From assembly GCA_002700095.1 (NCBI GenBank), contig PACL01000058.1:15541-69068 (forward strand): a DNA stretch of 53,528 bases, given 5' to 3'. Below the pieces are notes generated by a model. The model was not told the origin of the DNA and did not search any database. It worked only from the letters and a program-made list of their open reading frames with translations. Below, in pieces: positions 27,957 through 37,612 of this stretch. Position numbers and translations under genes: made by a program. This DNA comes from Fulvimarina sp. (GTDB lineage Bacteria > Pseudomonadota > Alphaproteobacteria > Rhizobiales > Rhizobiaceae). Each line of letters begins with the position of its first letter. Within the stretch, counting starts at the first letter, position 1.

Positions 27957-28739
27957 TCAGGCCGCGAGCTGGATCATCACCGGCACGTGGTCCGACGGCT
28001 TTTCCCAGCCGCGCACATGCTTTTCGATGCCGACCGAGACGAGCCGGTCCTGCACCTCCGGCGAGACCAAGAGGTGGTCGATGCGGATGCCGTCGTTTTT
28101 CTGCCAGGCGCCGGCCTGGTAATCCCAGAAGGTGTAGGTCTTCTCGGCGTCCGTCGTCGCCCGGAGCGCATCGGTGAGACCGAGATTGACGAGGCGGCGG
28201 AAGGCTGATCGGCTTTCGGGCTGGAACAGGGCGTCACCGAGCCAGGCCTGCGGCCGCGCGACGTCGACCGGCATCGGGATGACGTTGTAGTCGCCGGCCA
28301 GGACCAGATCGTCCTCCTCTGCGAGCCGCCAGCCCGCATGGGCGATCAACCGCTCCATCCAGCCGAGCTTGTAGGGGAATTTCTCGGTGCCGAGGGGATT
28401 GCCGTTCGGCAGGTAGATCGAGGCGACGCGCAGCCGGCGCCCGCCGATCTCCCACAAACCCTCGATGTAGCGGGACTGCTCGTCGCTCTCGTCGCCCGGA
28501 AGGCCGCGCATGACCGAGGCCGGCGCGACCTTCGACAAGAGCGCGACGCCGTTGAAGCCCTTCTGGCCGTGGGTCTCGACATGGTAGCCGAGCGCCTCGA
28601 TGGGGCCACGCGGGAACGTCTCGTCGACGCTCTTGATCTCCTGCAGGCAGGCGATGTCCGGCGAGGCGGCCTCGAGCCAGGCGCAGAGCGAATCGATCCG
28701 CGCCTTGATGCCGTTGATGTTCCAGGTGGCGATCAGCAT
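27957..28739 (-). CDS. xth: Exodeoxyribonuclease III
   Basis: AP endonuclease and 3'-5' exonuclease of base-excision repair. The 260-residue protein has the family motifs: ATWNINGIKAR at the N-terminus, LQEIKS with the metal-binding glutamate, SIYLPNGNP, LAGDYNVIP, RIDHLLVSP and the catalytic SDHVPV at the C-terminus. The start is 8 bases from the erpA stop on the same strand, so erpA-xth is one operon. It converges on exoR over a 122-base gap in which I see no clear terminator. Confidence 0.96.
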   Translation of the reverse strand: MLIATWNINGIKARIDSLCAWLEAASPDIACLQEIKSVDETFPRGPIEALGYHVETHGQKGFNGVALLSKVAPASVMRGLPGDESDEQSRYIEGLWEIGGRRLRVASIYLPNGNPLGTEKFPYKLGWMERLIAHAGWRLAEEDDLVLAGDYNVIPMPVDVARPQAWLGDALFQPESRSAFRRLVNLGLTDALRATTDAEKTYTFWDYQAGAWQKNDGIRIDHLLVSPEVQDRLVSVGIEKHVRGWEKPSDHVPVMIQLAA

Positions 28740-28747
28740 GCGGCCGG

Positions 28748-29089
28748 TCAGACCGTGAAGGAGGTGCCGCAGCCGCAGGAGGCGACGGCGTTCGGATTGC
28801 GGATCTGGAAGGACTGGCCCATCAGGTCGTCGACGAAATCGACCACCGAGCCCTCGAGATAGACGAGGGACACCGGATCGACGAGGACGCGGGCGCCGTC
28901 GCGCTCGATCACCAGATCGTCGGCTTCGCGGCCTTCGGTGAGATCGTATTTGTAGGAGAAGCCGGAACAGCCGCCGCCCTCGACCGAAATGCGCAGGCTG
29001 GGCTCGCCGCCGCTCTTCGCCAGAATGGCGTTGATCCGCTTGACCGCGCTGTTCGACAGGGTGACGGGCTGGGAAAGTGTCTCGCTCAT
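28748..29089 (-). CDS. erpA: A-type Fe-S cluster carrier
   Basis: A HesB/IscA-family protein that carries Fe-S clusters to apoproteins. The 113-residue product has the three conserved cysteines: C in EGGGCSGFSY (about residue 41) and the pair in CGCGTSF at the C-terminus. VTLSNSAVKRI and DPVSLVYLEGS are family-typical. It is the first gene of the erpA-xth operon and diverges from dgt across 114 bases. ErpA/IscA/SufA subgroup assignment is from length and context. Confidence 0.92.
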   Translation of the reverse strand: MSETLSQPVTLSNSAVKRINAILAKSGGEPSLRISVEGGGCSGFSYKYDLTEGREADDLVIERDGARVLVDPVSLVYLEGSVVDFVDDLMGQSFQIRNPNAVASCGCGTSFTV

Positions 29090-29203
29090 GGCCTCGTCGA
29101 CGCCGCGTTGCCGCCGGCGCCGCTCCTTGTTTGAGTCAGGACCATTAGTTATGGACGCGAGGCGACCCGGTCAATCGCCGAAGGGCAGGAGAGGCGCAGA
29201 AGC

Positions 29204-30445
29204 ATGGCCGCGAGCACGATCATCGGTCCGGCTTCGGACCAGGTTCCGGGAGGTCCGTCCGGCCGGGCGGTCTTCGCCGAGGATCCCGCCCGCTCGCGCG
29301 GCCGCCTCGTGCCGGAAGGCTCCAGCCCGACGCGCACGCCGTTCCAGCGCGACCGCGACCGGATCGTCCATTCCGCCGCCTTCCGCCGGCTGAAGCACAA
29401 GACCCAGGTCTTCGTGCCCTATGAGGGCGACACCTACCGCACCCGGCTGACCCACACGATCGAGGTGTCGCAAATCGCAAGGGCACTGGCGCGGGCCTTC
29501 CGTCTCGACGAGGACCTGACCGAGGCGGTGGCCCTCGTCCACGATTTCGGCCACACGCCCTTCGGCCATGCCGGCGAGCGGGCGCTCGACCGGCGGATGC
29601 GCGAGTTCGGCGGCTTCGACCACAATGCCCAGTCGCTGCGGATCGTCACCGCGCTGGAGAGCCGCTATGCCGACTTCGACGGGCTGAACCTGTCCTTCGA
29701 GACGCTGGAGGGGCTGGTCAAGCACAACGGCCCGCTGGTCGGCCCGCATGCCGGGGCCGAGGGAGGCGGCGGACACGCCGTGCCGAAGCCGATCCTCGAC
29801 TTCGACGCGGTCCTGCCCCTCGGCCTCGACCGCTTCGCCGATCTGGAAGCGCAGGCCGCCGCGATCTCCGACGACATCGCCTACAACACCCACGACCTCG
29901 ACGACGGCCTGCGTGCCGGGCTGATCGATCTCGCCGATATCGCGGAACTCGACCTCGCCGGCTCGATCCACCGAGAGGTCAAGGCGAAGTATCCGGGTCT
30001 CGACCCGTCCCGGACGATCCACGAGATCATGCGCCGGCACATCACCCGGCTCGTCGAGGACGTCATCGCCACGACCGCAGAAGGGCTCGAGACGCTGCAG
30101 CCGCAGAGCGCCGACGATGTGCGCGATGCCGGCCGGCAGCTCGTCCGCTTCTCGCCGCAGATGGAGGCGGCCGTCGACCAGACCCGGCAGTTCCTGTTCC
30201 ACCGCCTCTATCGCTGCGAGAGCGTGATGGTGGTGATGCGGGAAGCCGAGCGGGTGGTCGAGGCGCTGTTCGACCGGTTCTGCGAAGAGCCCGAGCTGAT
30301 GCCGCGGGACTGGTCGAGCGGCCTGGCCGACCTCTCCCGGGAGCGGCTGATGCGGCGGATCGCCGACTATCTCTCCGGCATGACCGACACCTATGCCATC
30401 GGCGAGTATGAGCGCCTGTTTGACGCGGTGCCGCAATTGCGTTAG
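29204..30445 (+). CDS. dgt: dGTPase-like deoxynucleoside triphosphate triphosphohydrolase
   Basis: HD-superfamily enzyme that splits dNTPs into nucleoside and triphosphate. The 413-residue protein carries the metal-binding HD residues in [31 protein letters not shown] and, further on, [14 protein letters not shown]. The N-terminal [21 protein letters not shown] is also family-typical. It belongs to the shorter alphaproteobacterial dGTPase-like group rather than E. coli Dgt. argS follows 163 bases downstream on the same strand. Confidence 0.95.
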   Translation: MAASTIIGPASDQVPGGPSGRAVFAEDPARSRGRLVPEGSSPTRTPFQRDRDRIVHSAAFRRLKHKTQVFVPYEGDTYRTRLTHTIEVSQIARALARAFRLDEDLTEAVALVHDFGHTPFGHAGERALDRRMREFGGFDHNAQSLRIVTALESRYADFDGLNLSFETLEGLVKHNGPLVGPHAGAEGGGGHAVPKPILDFDAVLPLGLDRFADLEAQAAAISDDIAYNTHDLDDGLRAGLIDLADIAELDLAGSIHREVKAKYPGLDPSRTIHEIMRRHITRLVEDVIATTAEGLETLQPQSADDVRDAGRQLVRFSPQMEAAVDQTRQFLFHRLYRCESVMVVMREAERVVEALFDRFCEEPELMPRDWSSGLADLSRERLMRRIADYLSGMTDTYAIGEYERLFDAVPQLR

Positions 30446-30608
30446 CCGCCGGGCTCATCATTTTGGTCGCAGGAGCCGGATCGTCGGCCAGCGCCGCCCG
30501 TGGCGGCATCGCTGACGGTCTCCGGTGGCGCCGCATGGCGGGCGAGGGCGGTGCATGCCCGGGCGATCCGGCGCCAGCGGGCCTGCGGGCCGTTGAGAGG
30601 ATTGGTCG

Positions 30609-32354
30609 ATGAACGTCTTTGCCGACTTCGAGAACCGCGTGAAGCGGGCGGTGGCGCCGCTTCTGCCGGCGGACGCCGACATCGACCTGTCCCGCCTGAC
30701 GGTCGAGCCGCCGCGCGACGCCGCCCATGGCGATCTTGCCACCAATGCCGCGATGGTGCTGTCGAAGAGCCTCGGCATGAAGCCGCGGGACCTTGCCGAA
30801 CAGATCGCCGCGAGCCTCGGCGATGATCCGGACGTCGCCAGCGTCGCCATCGCCGGGCCGGGCTTCATCAACCTGACCCTCGAGCGGACCTTCTGGACGA
30901 GCCACCTCGCCGCGCTTCTCGGCGCCGGCGGGCAATACGGCCGGGGCGCCGCGACGGGCCGCAAGGTCAACGTCGAATACGTCTCGGCCAATCCGACCGG
31001 GCCGATGCATGTCGGCCATACGCGGGGCGCCGTCGTCGGCGACGTGATCGCCCGGCTGGCCGCCTTCGCCGGCGACGACGTGACGAAGGAATACTACATC
31101 AACGACGCCGGCGAGCAGGTGAACGTTCTCGCCCGCTCCGCCTATCTGCGCTACCGCGAGGCGCTGGGGCAGGAGATCGGCGAAATCCCGGCGGGCCTCT
31201 ACCCCGGCGACTATCTGAAGCCGGTGGGCGCGGCGCTGGCGGAGGAATTCGGCGATGCGCTGCTTCGCCAGGACGAGGCCGACTGGCTGCCGGTGGTCAA
31301 GGACCGGGCGATCGACGCCATGATGGCGATGATCCGCGACGACCTGAAGACGCTCGGCGTCGAGCACGACGTGTTCTTCTCCGAGCGCACTCTGCATGCC
31401 GAGGAAGGCGGCAAGATCGCCGAGGCGATCGCCGACCTGCGGGCCAAGGGCTTCATCTACCAGGGCACGCTGCCGCCGCCGAAGGGACAGCTTCCCGAGG
31501 ACTGGGAGGACCGCGAGCAGACGCTCTTGCGCTCCACCGAGGTCGGCGACGACCAGGACCGGCCGCTGGTGAAGTCCAGCGGCGCCTACACCTATTTCGC
31601 CGCCGACGTCGCCTATTTCCGCGACAAGTACGAGCGCGGCTTCTCCGAGATGATCTATGTGCTGGGCGCCGACCATGGCGGCTACGTCAAGCGGCTGGAG
31701 GCCGTCGCCAAGGCGATCTCCGGCGGCGCGGCGAAGGCCGACTGCGTCCTGTGCAACCTCGTCAAGCTCTATCGGGACGGCGAACCGGTGAAGATGTCGA
31801 AGCGCTCCGGCGACTTCGTCACGCTGGCCGAGGTGGTCGAGGAGGTCGGGCGCGATCCGGTGCGCTTCATGATGCTCTATCGCAAGAGCGACGCGCCGCT
31901 GGACTTCGACTTCAAGAAGGTGACCGAGCAGTCCAAGGACAACCCGGTCTTCTACGTGCAGTACGCCCATGCCCGGGCCGCCGCGATCTTCCGCCAGGCG
32001 GGCGAGGTGCAGATCGCCGTCCCGGACTATGCCGGCGCCGATGCCGTCATGCTCGACGGCCTCGCCGATGTCGGCGAGATCGGGCTGATCCGCAAGCTGG
32101 CGGAATTTCCGCGGCTGATCGGCCAGGCCGCGGATGCCAAGGAACCGCACCGGCTGGCCTTCTATCTGAACGATCTCGCGGCGGCCTTCCACGCCCAGTA
32201 CAATCGCGGCAAAGACTTGCCCGACTTACGGTTTGTTAACCAAGCTGAGCCAAGACTGTCGGTTGCGAGGCTAGGACTCGTCAAAGCGGTCGCGACCGTC
32301 CTCTTCATCGGTCTGGATCTGATCGGCGCCGACGCGCCTGACGAAATGCGCTAG
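30609..32354 (+). CDS. argS: Arginyl-tRNA synthetase
   Basis: Class I synthetase that charges tRNA-Arg. The 581-residue protein has the Add1 N-terminal domain, the HIGH-type motif in [13 protein letters not shown], the KMSKS-type motif in [10 protein letters not shown] and the C-terminal DALR anticodon-binding domain. GAGAGG lies upstream of the ATG. The gap to the SPOR gene is 86 bases. Confidence 0.98.
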   Translation: MNVFADFENRVKRAVAPLLPADADIDLSRLTVEPPRDAAHGDLATNAAMVLSKSLGMKPRDLAEQIAASLGDDPDVASVAIAGPGFINLTLERTFWTSHLAALLGAGGQYGRGAATGRKVNVEYVSANPTGPMHVGHTRGAVVGDVIARLAAFAGDDVTKEYYINDAGEQVNVLARSAYLRYREALGQEIGEIPAGLYPGDYLKPVGAALAEEFGDALLRQDEADWLPVVKDRAIDAMMAMIRDDLKTLGVEHDVFFSERTLHAEEGGKIAEAIADLRAKGFIYQGTLPPPKGQLPEDWEDREQTLLRSTEVGDDQDRPLVKSSGAYTYFAADVAYFRDKYERGFSEMIYVLGADHGGYVKRLEAVAKAISGGAAKADCVLCNLVKLYRDGEPVKMSKRSGDFVTLAEVVEEVGRDPVRFMMLYRKSDAPLDFDFKKVTEQSKDNPVFYVQYAHARAAAIFRQAGEVQIAVPDYAGADAVMLDGLADVGEIGLIRKLAEFPRLIGQAADAKEPHRLAFYLNDLAAAFHAQYNRGKDLPDLRFVNQAEPRLSVARLGLVKAVATVLFIGLDLIGADAPDEMR

Positions 32355-32440
32355 GGCATCACGCTTTGGCCAATTTCCTCGCCTAGCCATCGGATTTGTG
32401 AGGGATGGGGCCTTCACGCGGGGATTGAGCGGGGATTTTC

Positions 32441-34753
32441 ATGTCGATGGGGGACCTCAACGGTTCCGCCCGCAAGGGCGGTCAGGCGTTCGATGCCGAA
32501 CTCGATGACCCGTTCGAAGAACTGGCGCGGATTCTCGAGGCGCCGATGAAGGCGGAGGCGCAGGCCGCCGCCGCGCCCATCGCGCCCCCCGTGGCCGAGC
32601 AGACCGAGGTCGCGCCCGCGGCAGAGGTTCATCAGGCTCCGGTTCATCAGGCCCCCGTTCATCAGGCCCCGGCTGCCGTCGCAGCCGAGGCGCCTCGTCA
32701 GCCAACCGTTGCCACCGCCGAGACGAGCCTCGACGACGACAGCTTCGACGAAGGTGCGATGAGCGCGGCGCTGTCGCAGGAACTGGCCGACGCGCTGGAT
32801 CTGGCGGCTGCCGATTTCGACGACGCGACTCTCGAAGATACCATCGCCCCCAATGCTGCGCCGAATGCTGACGTGGAGCCGGTTCGGGCCGCGCCGCTGC
32901 AGGAGCCGGCCGCTGCTGCCGTGCCTGCTGCCGTTGCTGCCGTGCCCGCTGCGGCTGCCGTGCGTCCCGTTGCGAGTGCCGGCCCGGCCAAGGTCGCCGC
33001 AGCTCCGGCCAAGGCCCCGGTCGAGGCCGTTTCGCCGGAACCTGTTATTGCACCTGCGCCTCCCGCAGCCGCTCCGGGTCTGGTCGTCTCCTCCTTCGCC
33101 AGCCGGATCGGCCAGAAGGGCGCTACGCCGGTGCCGGCACCGCGCGCTCCGCAGCCCGCCGTGACCGCCAAGCCCGCCGTAACCGCCAAGCCTGCCGTGA
33201 CGGCGAGGCCGGCGGCTGCGGTCAAGGTCGCGGCCCCGGCAGCGGCGGCCGCAGGCGCCACGTCCGACGGGTTCGACCAGGGCTTCGAGCAGGCGCTGCG
33301 CGGCCTGTCTGAGCCGGCCAATCCGCGCCAGGCGACGATCCACCACACCGAAGCCTTCGCGCCGGACCGCCAGATGGCGGCCGACGAGACCGGTGCCGAA
33401 TCGCAGATCTTCGACGATTTCGACGAGCTGATCGCCAGCGAACTCGCCGCCATCAAGCAGGAAGCGCCGCAGGCTGCCCATGTGGAGGAACAGGTCGCGG
33501 GCGACCCGTCCTTCGACGGGGCGCAGTGGTCCTCCGGCTTTGACGGTCAGGGCGCAGGCGAAGCCGGGGCGTACCACGCGGATGAAGGCGACGACGACAT
33601 GCGGGCGTCTCGCCCGGCCGCGGCAGTCATTGCGGCGGGCCATGTCGGCCGCAGCAGCTTCCTCGGGGCGGGGATCGGCGCCATCGCGCTGATGCTCGCC
33701 GCCGGCGGTGCCTATCTCTTCCTCGGCTCGGGCTCCGGCGTCGTTGACGACGGCTCCGTGCTGATCGTCCGAGCCGATCCCGATCCGGTCAAGGTCAAGC
33801 CGGAGAATCCGGGCGGCCGCGAGGTGCCCAACCAGAATCAGATGGTCTACAGCCGCGTCGAGAGCGGCGATGCGATCGTGACGCCGGAGCAGAAGCAGCT
33901 GGTCAGCGCCCAGGAGGTGCCGATGGACCTGCCGACGGAAAGCGCCGAGCTGTCCGACCTTCCCGGCGTCGAGATCGGCATCGGCTCGGCCAATGCCGCC
34001 GAGCGGCCGACGGAGACCGCCCAGTCGGCGGACGTCTACAGCGAGGCTTCGCCGATCGCGGTGCTGTCGCCGCGGCGCGCCAGGACCTATTCGGTGCGAG
34101 CCGACGGAACCCTCGTCGTCGGCGACGGCGGATCGGGCGAGGCGGCCGAGGATCCGCGCGGCCGCGGCCCGCTCATCGAGGCGGCGTCTCGGCCGGTCGA
34201 CCTGTCGCAGGTCGCGAGCGGACAAGCGGCAGCCGGGGTGGCCGGAGAAATCCCGGCAGCGGCCGATCAGGAAATCGTCGGCGTCCCGGCGCCCAACGTC
34301 CCGGTGCCGACGCTGAGGCCGGGTTCGGCCCGCAGCGGGGCACGGCCGGTCGCGGCGGCTTCTGCTCCGTCGGCGCAGGCCCGTCCGGACGAGATCCAAA
34401 CGGCGGCGCTGCAGCCCCAACCGACCCCGGCGGCCCCGGCGGCGCAACCCCAGCAGGCGCAGCCCCAGCAGGAGGCCCTGGACCAGCCGGCGGCAGCCGC
34501 GCCCTCGCATGACGGCTACTATGTCCAGATCTCGTCGCAGCCCTCGCGCGAATCCGCCGAAGCGTCGTCGCGCAATCTCGGACAGCGCTACAGCGGCGTC
34601 ATCGCCGGCCGCAACGTCGTCATCCAGTCGGCCGACATTCCGGGCAAGGGCACCTATTACCGGGTCCGCGTTCCGGTGACATCCAAGACGGAAGGCGCAC
34701 AGCTTTGCGGCGACCTGAAATCCGCCGGCGGCAGCTGCTTCGTGTCGCGCTAG
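32441..34753 (+). CDS. SPOR-domain membrane protein
   Basis: A 770-residue bitopic protein. Residues 1-405 are cytoplasmic, acidic and Ala/Pro-rich with in-frame tandem repeats: VHQAP three times (residues 63-77) and PAVTAK-type units three times (residues 239-256). One membrane segment follows (about 406-428, FLGAGIGAIALMLAAGGAYL). The periplasmic part is a long linker ending in a SPOR domain (about 690-770, DGYYVQISSQPSRESA...YRVRVPV...CFVSR). SPOR domains bind glycan strands stripped of stem peptides at division sites, so a role in septation similar to FtsN is plausible but not shown. It lies next to nagZ, as in rhizobia. Confidence 0.85.
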   Translation: MSMGDLNGSARKGGQAFDAELDDPFEELARILEAPMKAEAQAAAAPIAPPVAEQTEVAPAAEVHQAPVHQAPVHQAPAAVAAEAPRQPTVATAETSLDDDSFDEGAMSAALSQELADALDLAAADFDDATLEDTIAPNAAPNADVEPVRAAPLQEPAAAAVPAAVAAVPAAAAVRPVASAGPAKVAAAPAKAPVEAVSPEPVIAPAPPAAAPGLVVSSFASRIGQKGATPVPAPRAPQPAVTAKPAVTAKPAVTARPAAAVKVAAPAAAAAGATSDGFDQGFEQALRGLSEPANPRQATIHHTEAFAPDRQMAADETGAESQIFDDFDELIASELAAIKQEAPQAAHVEEQVAGDPSFDGAQWSSGFDGQGAGEAGAYHADEGDDDMRASRPAAAVIAAGHVGRSSFLGAGIGAIALMLAAGGAYLFLGSGSGVVDDGSVLIVRADPDPVKVKPENPGGREVPNQNQMVYSRVESGDAIVTPEQKQLVSAQEVPMDLPTESAELSDLPGVEIGIGSANAAERPTETAQSADVYSEASPIAVLSPRRARTYSVRADGTLVVGDGGSGEAAEDPRGRGPLIEAASRPVDLSQVASGQAAAGVAGEIPAAADQEIVGVPAPNVPVPTLRPGSARSGARPVAAASAPSAQARPDEIQTAALQPQPTPAAPAAQPQQAQPQQEALDQPAAAAPSHDGYYVQISSQPSRESAEASSRNLGQRYSGVIAGRNVVIQSADIPGKGTYYRVRVPVTSKTEGAQLCGDLKSAGGSCFVSR

Positions 34754-34911
34754 GCGTCGGCGGCGCAACGCTGCTCGGCCGTCTCGCCGCAGACGGCGGG
34801 TGGCCTTTTTCCCACCATGGCGAGGGACCGGGGGATGGAAGCGATCTTCCGTCCGGCCGCCCGTTTTCCGACGCCCGCTCCGGCGCGGATGATCACGAGA
34901 CGAGACCGAGG

Positions 34912-35931
34912 ATGACTGGTTCGAAAGCCTGGATCGCCGCGCCTGCCGGCCTGACCCTCTCCGCGGAGGAGCGCCGCTTCTTCGCCGACGAGCGGCCCTG
35001 GGGCTTCATCCTGTTTGCCCGCAACATCCAGTCCGAACGGCAGGTGGCCGATCTCGTCGCCTCGCTGAAGGAGATCGGCGGCCGGGCGACGACGCCGGTC
35101 TTCATAGACCAGGAGGGCGGCCGTATCGCTCGCCTGCGCCCGCCGCTGGCACCCGCCTATCCGGCGCCGGCTGCGATCGGCCAGCTGTTCGCCGTCGATC
35201 CCGGGGCCGGCGAGCGCGCCGCCTGGCTGCAGGGCCGGCTGCTCGCCGCCGACGTCATGGCCTATGGCATCAACGCCGACTGCGTGCCCTGCCTCGACGT
35301 GCCCGTCGCGGGCGCCCATTCGGTGATCGGCGACCGCGCCTACGGGCTGAATGCCGACACCGTCGCGACCCTCGGCCGCGCCGTTGCCGACGGGGCGATG
35401 GCTGGCGGCGTCCTGCCGGTGATGAAGCACGTGCCGGGTCATGGCCGAGGCAACGCCGACAGCCATCACGAACTGCCGCGGGTGGACGCCCCCCGCGCCG
35501 AACTCGCCCGCACCGATTTCGCGCCGTTCCGGGCGTTGCACACGCTGCCGGCGGCGATGACCGCGCACATCCTCTACACCGACATCGATCCCCGGCATCC
35601 GGCGACCCTGTCGAAGGTCGTCATCGATTCGGTGATCCGGACGGAGATCGGCTTCGATGGGCTGCTGATGAGCGACGACATGTCGATGAAGGCGCTGTCG
35701 GGCGATCTCTACGACCTGTCGGCCGCCGCCCTGATGGCCGGTTGCGACGTCGTCCTCCACTGCAACGGCGACATGGCCGAGATGCGCCGGGTCGCCAGCG
35801 CCGCGCAGCCGCTCGCCGGCGACGCCAAGCGCCGCGCCGAGGCCTGCGAGGCGGTGATCGCCCGGGCGCCCGAGGCGTTGACGGACGGTCTCCGGACCGA
35901 ATACGACGCTCTGATGGCGCGCGTCGGCTGA
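34912..35931 (+). CDS. nagZ: Beta-N-acetylhexosaminidase, GH3
   Basis: Removes GlcNAc from anhydro-muropeptides in peptidoglycan recycling. From ATG 34912 the protein has 339 residues, the usual cytoplasmic NagZ size. Motifs: FIDQEGGRIARL, KHVPGHGRGNADSHHELP (general acid/base His-Asp loop) and SDDMSMKAL with the catalytic aspartate. An in-frame TTG at 34705 would add 69 residues with RRRQLLRVALGVGG, resembling a Tat leader, but it overlaps the SPOR gene and is unlikely. GAGG just before the ATG supports the shorter start. Confidence 0.93.
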   Translation: MTGSKAWIAAPAGLTLSAEERRFFADERPWGFILFARNIQSERQVADLVASLKEIGGRATTPVFIDQEGGRIARLRPPLAPAYPAPAAIGQLFAVDPGAGERAAWLQGRLLAADVMAYGINADCVPCLDVPVAGAHSVIGDRAYGLNADTVATLGRAVADGAMAGGVLPVMKHVPGHGRGNADSHHELPRVDAPRAELARTDFAPFRALHTLPAAMTAHILYTDIDPRHPATLSKVVIDSVIRTEIGFDGLLMSDDMSMKALSGDLYDLSAAALMAGCDVVLHCNGDMAEMRRVASAAQPLAGDAKRRAEACEAVIARAPEALTDGLRTEYDALMARVG

Positions 35932-36113
35932 GTGCCTCGCGGGCCGCAGTTGCGCCGGTGCGGGTGAGCGGTTAGGCAGGAGGGCGGCGACGGCTCGACC
36001 TGAAGGCCCCGGCGGGGCAGGGGGCGGCGGGCGCCGGTTTCATCGACCGGGACGATCGCGAGGCGCGTTGGCGGGCGTGCCGCGTATCGACCGGTCCAGC
36101 CATCGGGCGAGGC

Positions 36114-37238
36114 GTGCGCGTAACCCCCCTTCCAGAATCGCAGCCGGCCGAGGCGGTGCGGACCCGCACCAGCGCCGGCGTGAGCTTTGCCGCCAGCCTC
36201 GCCTTCGAGAATATCGGCCACCGGGTCGGCTCTGCGGAGATCCTGCGGGACATCAGCCTAGAGGCCCAGCCGGGCGAGGTGCTCTGCCTGCTCGGCCCGT
36301 CCGGATCCGGCAAGACGACGCTGCTGCGAATCGCGGCTGGCATCGAGCGCCCGACCTCGGGCCGGCTGCTCCTCGGCGGCCGCGAGATCTGCGGGCCGAA
36401 CACCTTCGTGACGCCGGAAAAGCGCGGCGTCGGGCTGATGTTCCAGGACTTCGCCCTGTTTCCCCACATGACCATCCTCGACAACGTCCGCTTCGGCCTC
36501 AGCGCATTGAAGGCGGCGGCGGCGAAGCGGGAGGCGATGGCGGCACTCGGCCGGGTGGGCCTCGACCATGCCGCCGACAATTATCCGCACATGTTGTCCG
36601 GCGGCGAGCAGCAGCGCGTGGCGCTGGCTCGAGCGCTGACGCCGCGCCCGTCGGTGCTGCTGATGGACGAGCCGTTCTCGGGGCTCGACAGCCGGCTGAA
36701 GGACGTGGTGCGCACCGACACGCTGCAGATCCTGAGAGAGGCCCGGGCGACGGCCATCATCGTGACGCACGATGCCGAGGAGGCGATGCGGCTCGGCGAC
36801 CGCATCGCGCTGATCAAGGACGGAAGGCTGGTCCAGATCGGCACCGGGGCCGAACTCTACAGCCGCCCGGCCAATCTCTTCGCCGCCGGATTCTTCTCCG
36901 AACTCAACGTGATACCAGGCGAGGTGCGGGGCGGCCGGGTGGTGACGCCGCTGGGTCCCGTCGCGGATTCGCCATCATCGGACGGTAGTCTCGTCACCGT
37001 CGCATTGCGATTGAGCGGATTGCGGCTCAACGAGCGCGACAGCGGCGTCCATGGCCGCATCGTCGCGCGGCGGTTTCTCGGCGGCGTCGACCTGATGACC
37101 GTCGCGGTCGAAGGGCTCGACCAGCCGCTTCGCTCCAGGATGCGGGCGGGCCTCGTGCCGGAAAATCAGCGCGACGTCGTCGTGTCCATTGATCCGCAGG
37201 ACGTTATCGTGTTTGAAAAGGCGAACGATGATCGCTAG
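36114..37238 (+). CDS. Orphan ABC transporter ATPase, Fe(III)/spermidine-type
   Basis: A 374-residue ATP-binding subunit of an importer. Walker A is GPSGSGKTT, the Q-loop is FQDFALFPHM, the signature LSGGEQQR, Walker B LLMDEPFSGLD and the H-loop VTHDAEEA. The C-terminal 90 residues look like a TOBE-type regulatory domain as in FbpC/PotA/UgpC proteins. No permease or binding protein is nearby, so its partners must be elsewhere. It starts at GTG 36114, 182 bases after nagZ, and ends 42 bases before tatA. In the rhizobia I know, scpA-scpB lie at this place. Substrate is not determinable. Confidence 0.85.
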   Translation: MRVTPLPESQPAEAVRTRTSAGVSFAASLAFENIGHRVGSAEILRDISLEAQPGEVLCLLGPSGSGKTTLLRIAAGIERPTSGRLLLGGREICGPNTFVTPEKRGVGLMFQDFALFPHMTILDNVRFGLSALKAAAAKREAMAALGRVGLDHAADNYPHMLSGGEQQRVALARALTPRPSVLLMDEPFSGLDSRLKDVVRTDTLQILREARATAIIVTHDAEEAMRLGDRIALIKDGRLVQIGTGAELYSRPANLFAAGFFSELNVIPGEVRGGRVVTPLGPVADSPSSDGSLVTVALRLSGLRLNERDSGVHGRIVARRFLGGVDLMTVAVEGLDQPLRSRMRAGLVPENQRDVVVSIDPQDVIVFEKANDDR

Positions 37239-37280
37239 CTACGATGTGAGGCGATCAACGCGCTCGAGGGAGACAAGGGT

Positions 37281-37514
37281 ATGGGTAGCTTCAGCATTTG
37301 GCACTGGCTCATCGTTCTGGCCGTCGTGCTGCTCCTGTTCGGTCGCGGCAAGATCCCCGAGCTGATGGGTGACGTCGCGAAGGGCATCAAGAGCTTCAAG
37401 AAGGGCATGTCCGACGAGGAGAGCGAGGCGAAGACCGCCGAGCGCCGCTCGCTCGACGCCCACGACGGCGACGTGGTCTCGCGCGACGTCAAAACCGAAA
37501 AGACGGTTGGCTGA
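37281..37514 (+). CDS. tatA: Sec-independent translocase subunit TatA
   Basis: The pore-forming, most abundant subunit of the twin-arginine translocase, which exports folded proteins. The 77-residue product starts [20 protein letters not shown], then [24 protein letters not shown] forming the amphipathic helix with the conserved FGxxKxPEL hinge, and ends in a charged tail. GGGAGA lies before the ATG. tatB and tatC follow in the same direction. Confidence 0.96.
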   Translation: MGSFSIWHWLIVLAVVLLLFGRGKIPELMGDVAKGIKSFKKGMSDEESEAKTAERRSLDAHDGDVVSRDVKTEKTVG

Positions 37515-37568
37515 GCCGTACTTGGATGGTGGCGCCGGTGCTTGCGCAGCGGCGGATTTTTCCTCGAA

Positions 37569-37593
37569 GTCGTAGCGCCTTTCGGCGCACGAC
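37569..37593 (+). promoter_or_regulatory. Hairpin between tatA and tatB
   Basis: GTCGT-A-GCGCC / GGCGC-ACGAC forms a 10-bp stem with one bulged A and a TTTC loop, ending 19 bases before the tatB GTG. It has no T-run. It may lower read-through or stabilise the tatA message; TatA is needed in excess over TatB and TatC. The regulatory role is inference. Confidence 0.35.
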
Positions 37594-37612
37594 GTCCCCA
37601 GGCAGTTGAGTA

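Noticed and set aside
30063..32192. 709-codon frame antisense to argS
   Set aside because: A shadow of argS created by codon bias; no domain motif.
32627..32671. Short direct repeats considered as a CRISPR array
   Set aside because: Three 15-base units without spacers, in frame within a coding region; no cas genes nearby.
32414..34768. 784-codon frame antisense to the SPOR gene
   Set aside because: Arg/Gly-rich shadow. The plus-strand protein has a membrane segment and a SPOR domain and is clearly the real product.
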